DNA of 5,189 nucleotides from Syntrophomonas sp. (GTDB lineage: Bacteria > Bacillota > Syntrophomonadia > Syntrophomonadales > Syntrophomonadaceae), in the NCBI GenBank assembly GCA_028709355.1, contig JAQVXF010000098.1, positions 1 through 5,189 of the forward strand, written 5' to 3'. Positions 5,184 to 5,189 of this stretch are shown here, piece by piece. The position numbers were made by a program, and so were the translations under genes. The notes below the pieces were generated by a model. It was not told where the DNA came from, searched no databases, and saw only the letters and a program-made list of their open reading frames with translations. Numbering within the stretch: the first letter of the stretch is position 1; the number at the start of each line of letters is the position of its first letter.

Positions 5184-5189
5184 TTGACA
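5184..5189 (+). promoter_or_regulatory. Exact -35 hexamer at the window edge
   Basis: The last six bases are TTGACA, preceded by an A-rich stretch (AAAAAA at 5171-5176) that could act as an UP-like element. If a TATAAT-like hexamer follows 16-18 bases later, a plus-strand unit begins just outside the window. A single hexamer can occur by chance. Confidence 0.35.

Larger units (their letters stand above)
4475..5189. other. Long region without a convincing gene
   Basis: About 700 bases with only short open frames, none with a good ribosome binding site or a protein family I recognise. Bases 4534-4723 show nothing beyond a 38-codon plus-strand frame. The right part is richer in structure: a minus-strand terminator (4724-4762), a 16-bp palindrome (4780-4795), a possible short plus-strand frame (4860-5168 if UGA is read through), a strong hairpin (5141-5164) and an exact -35 hexamer at the edge. 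It may hold an unannotated small RNA, a leader or a decayed gene. Confidence 0.6.

Overview
The window looks like chromosome from a Gram-positive, anaerobic, Clostridia-like bacterium, possibly a Syntrophomonas- or Desulfotomaculum-type lineage. This is inferred from strong GGAGG-type ribosome binding sites, consensus housekeeping promoter elements, hairpin-plus-T-run terminators, a branched-chain amino acid ABC transporter followed by a CBS-ACT protein, a two-subunit PHA synthase and a selenocysteine tRNA. No species call is possible from this sequence alone.

Layout. (1) 2-974, plus strand: the 3' end of a LivF-type transporter ATPase, then a complete two-CBS-plus-ACT protein. (2) 991-1189, plus strand: a self-contained unit for selC, the selenocysteine tRNA. 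It has a perfect TTGACA-N17-TATAAT promoter, a 99-nt tRNA with a UCA anticodon and encoded CCA, and a rho-independent terminator. (3) 1190-1499: a convergent gap with no convincing gene. (4) 4462-1500, minus strand: a tightly spaced four-gene cluster in the order CBS-ACT protein, short PhaE/PhaR-like subunit, PhaC polyhydroxyalkanoate synthase, and VTT/DedA-type membrane protein. (5) 4475-5189: about 700 bases without a convincing gene. It holds a probable promoter for the PHA cluster, a good minus-strand terminator that belongs to no visible gene, a perfect 16-bp palindrome, a strong hairpin and an exact -35 hexamer on the last six bases.

How the parts fit. PhaC with its small partner would polymerise (R)-3-hydroxyacyl-CoA into carbon-storage granules. 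The first gene of that cluster encodes a probable nucleotide- and ligand-sensing CBS-ACT protein, a paralogue of the one in the transporter operon. That suggests the cell uses this sensor type both for amino acid uptake and for carbon storage. selC shows that UGA can be read as selenocysteine in this genome, so in-frame UGA codons deserve care. One weak candidate lies at 5013-5015.

The most notable items are the selC unit, the CBS-ACT gene heading a PHA synthase cluster, the unusual short PhaE-like subunit, and the unexplained structured region at 4724-5189. No CRISPR array, intact mobile element or clearly new defence or biosynthetic system is visible.
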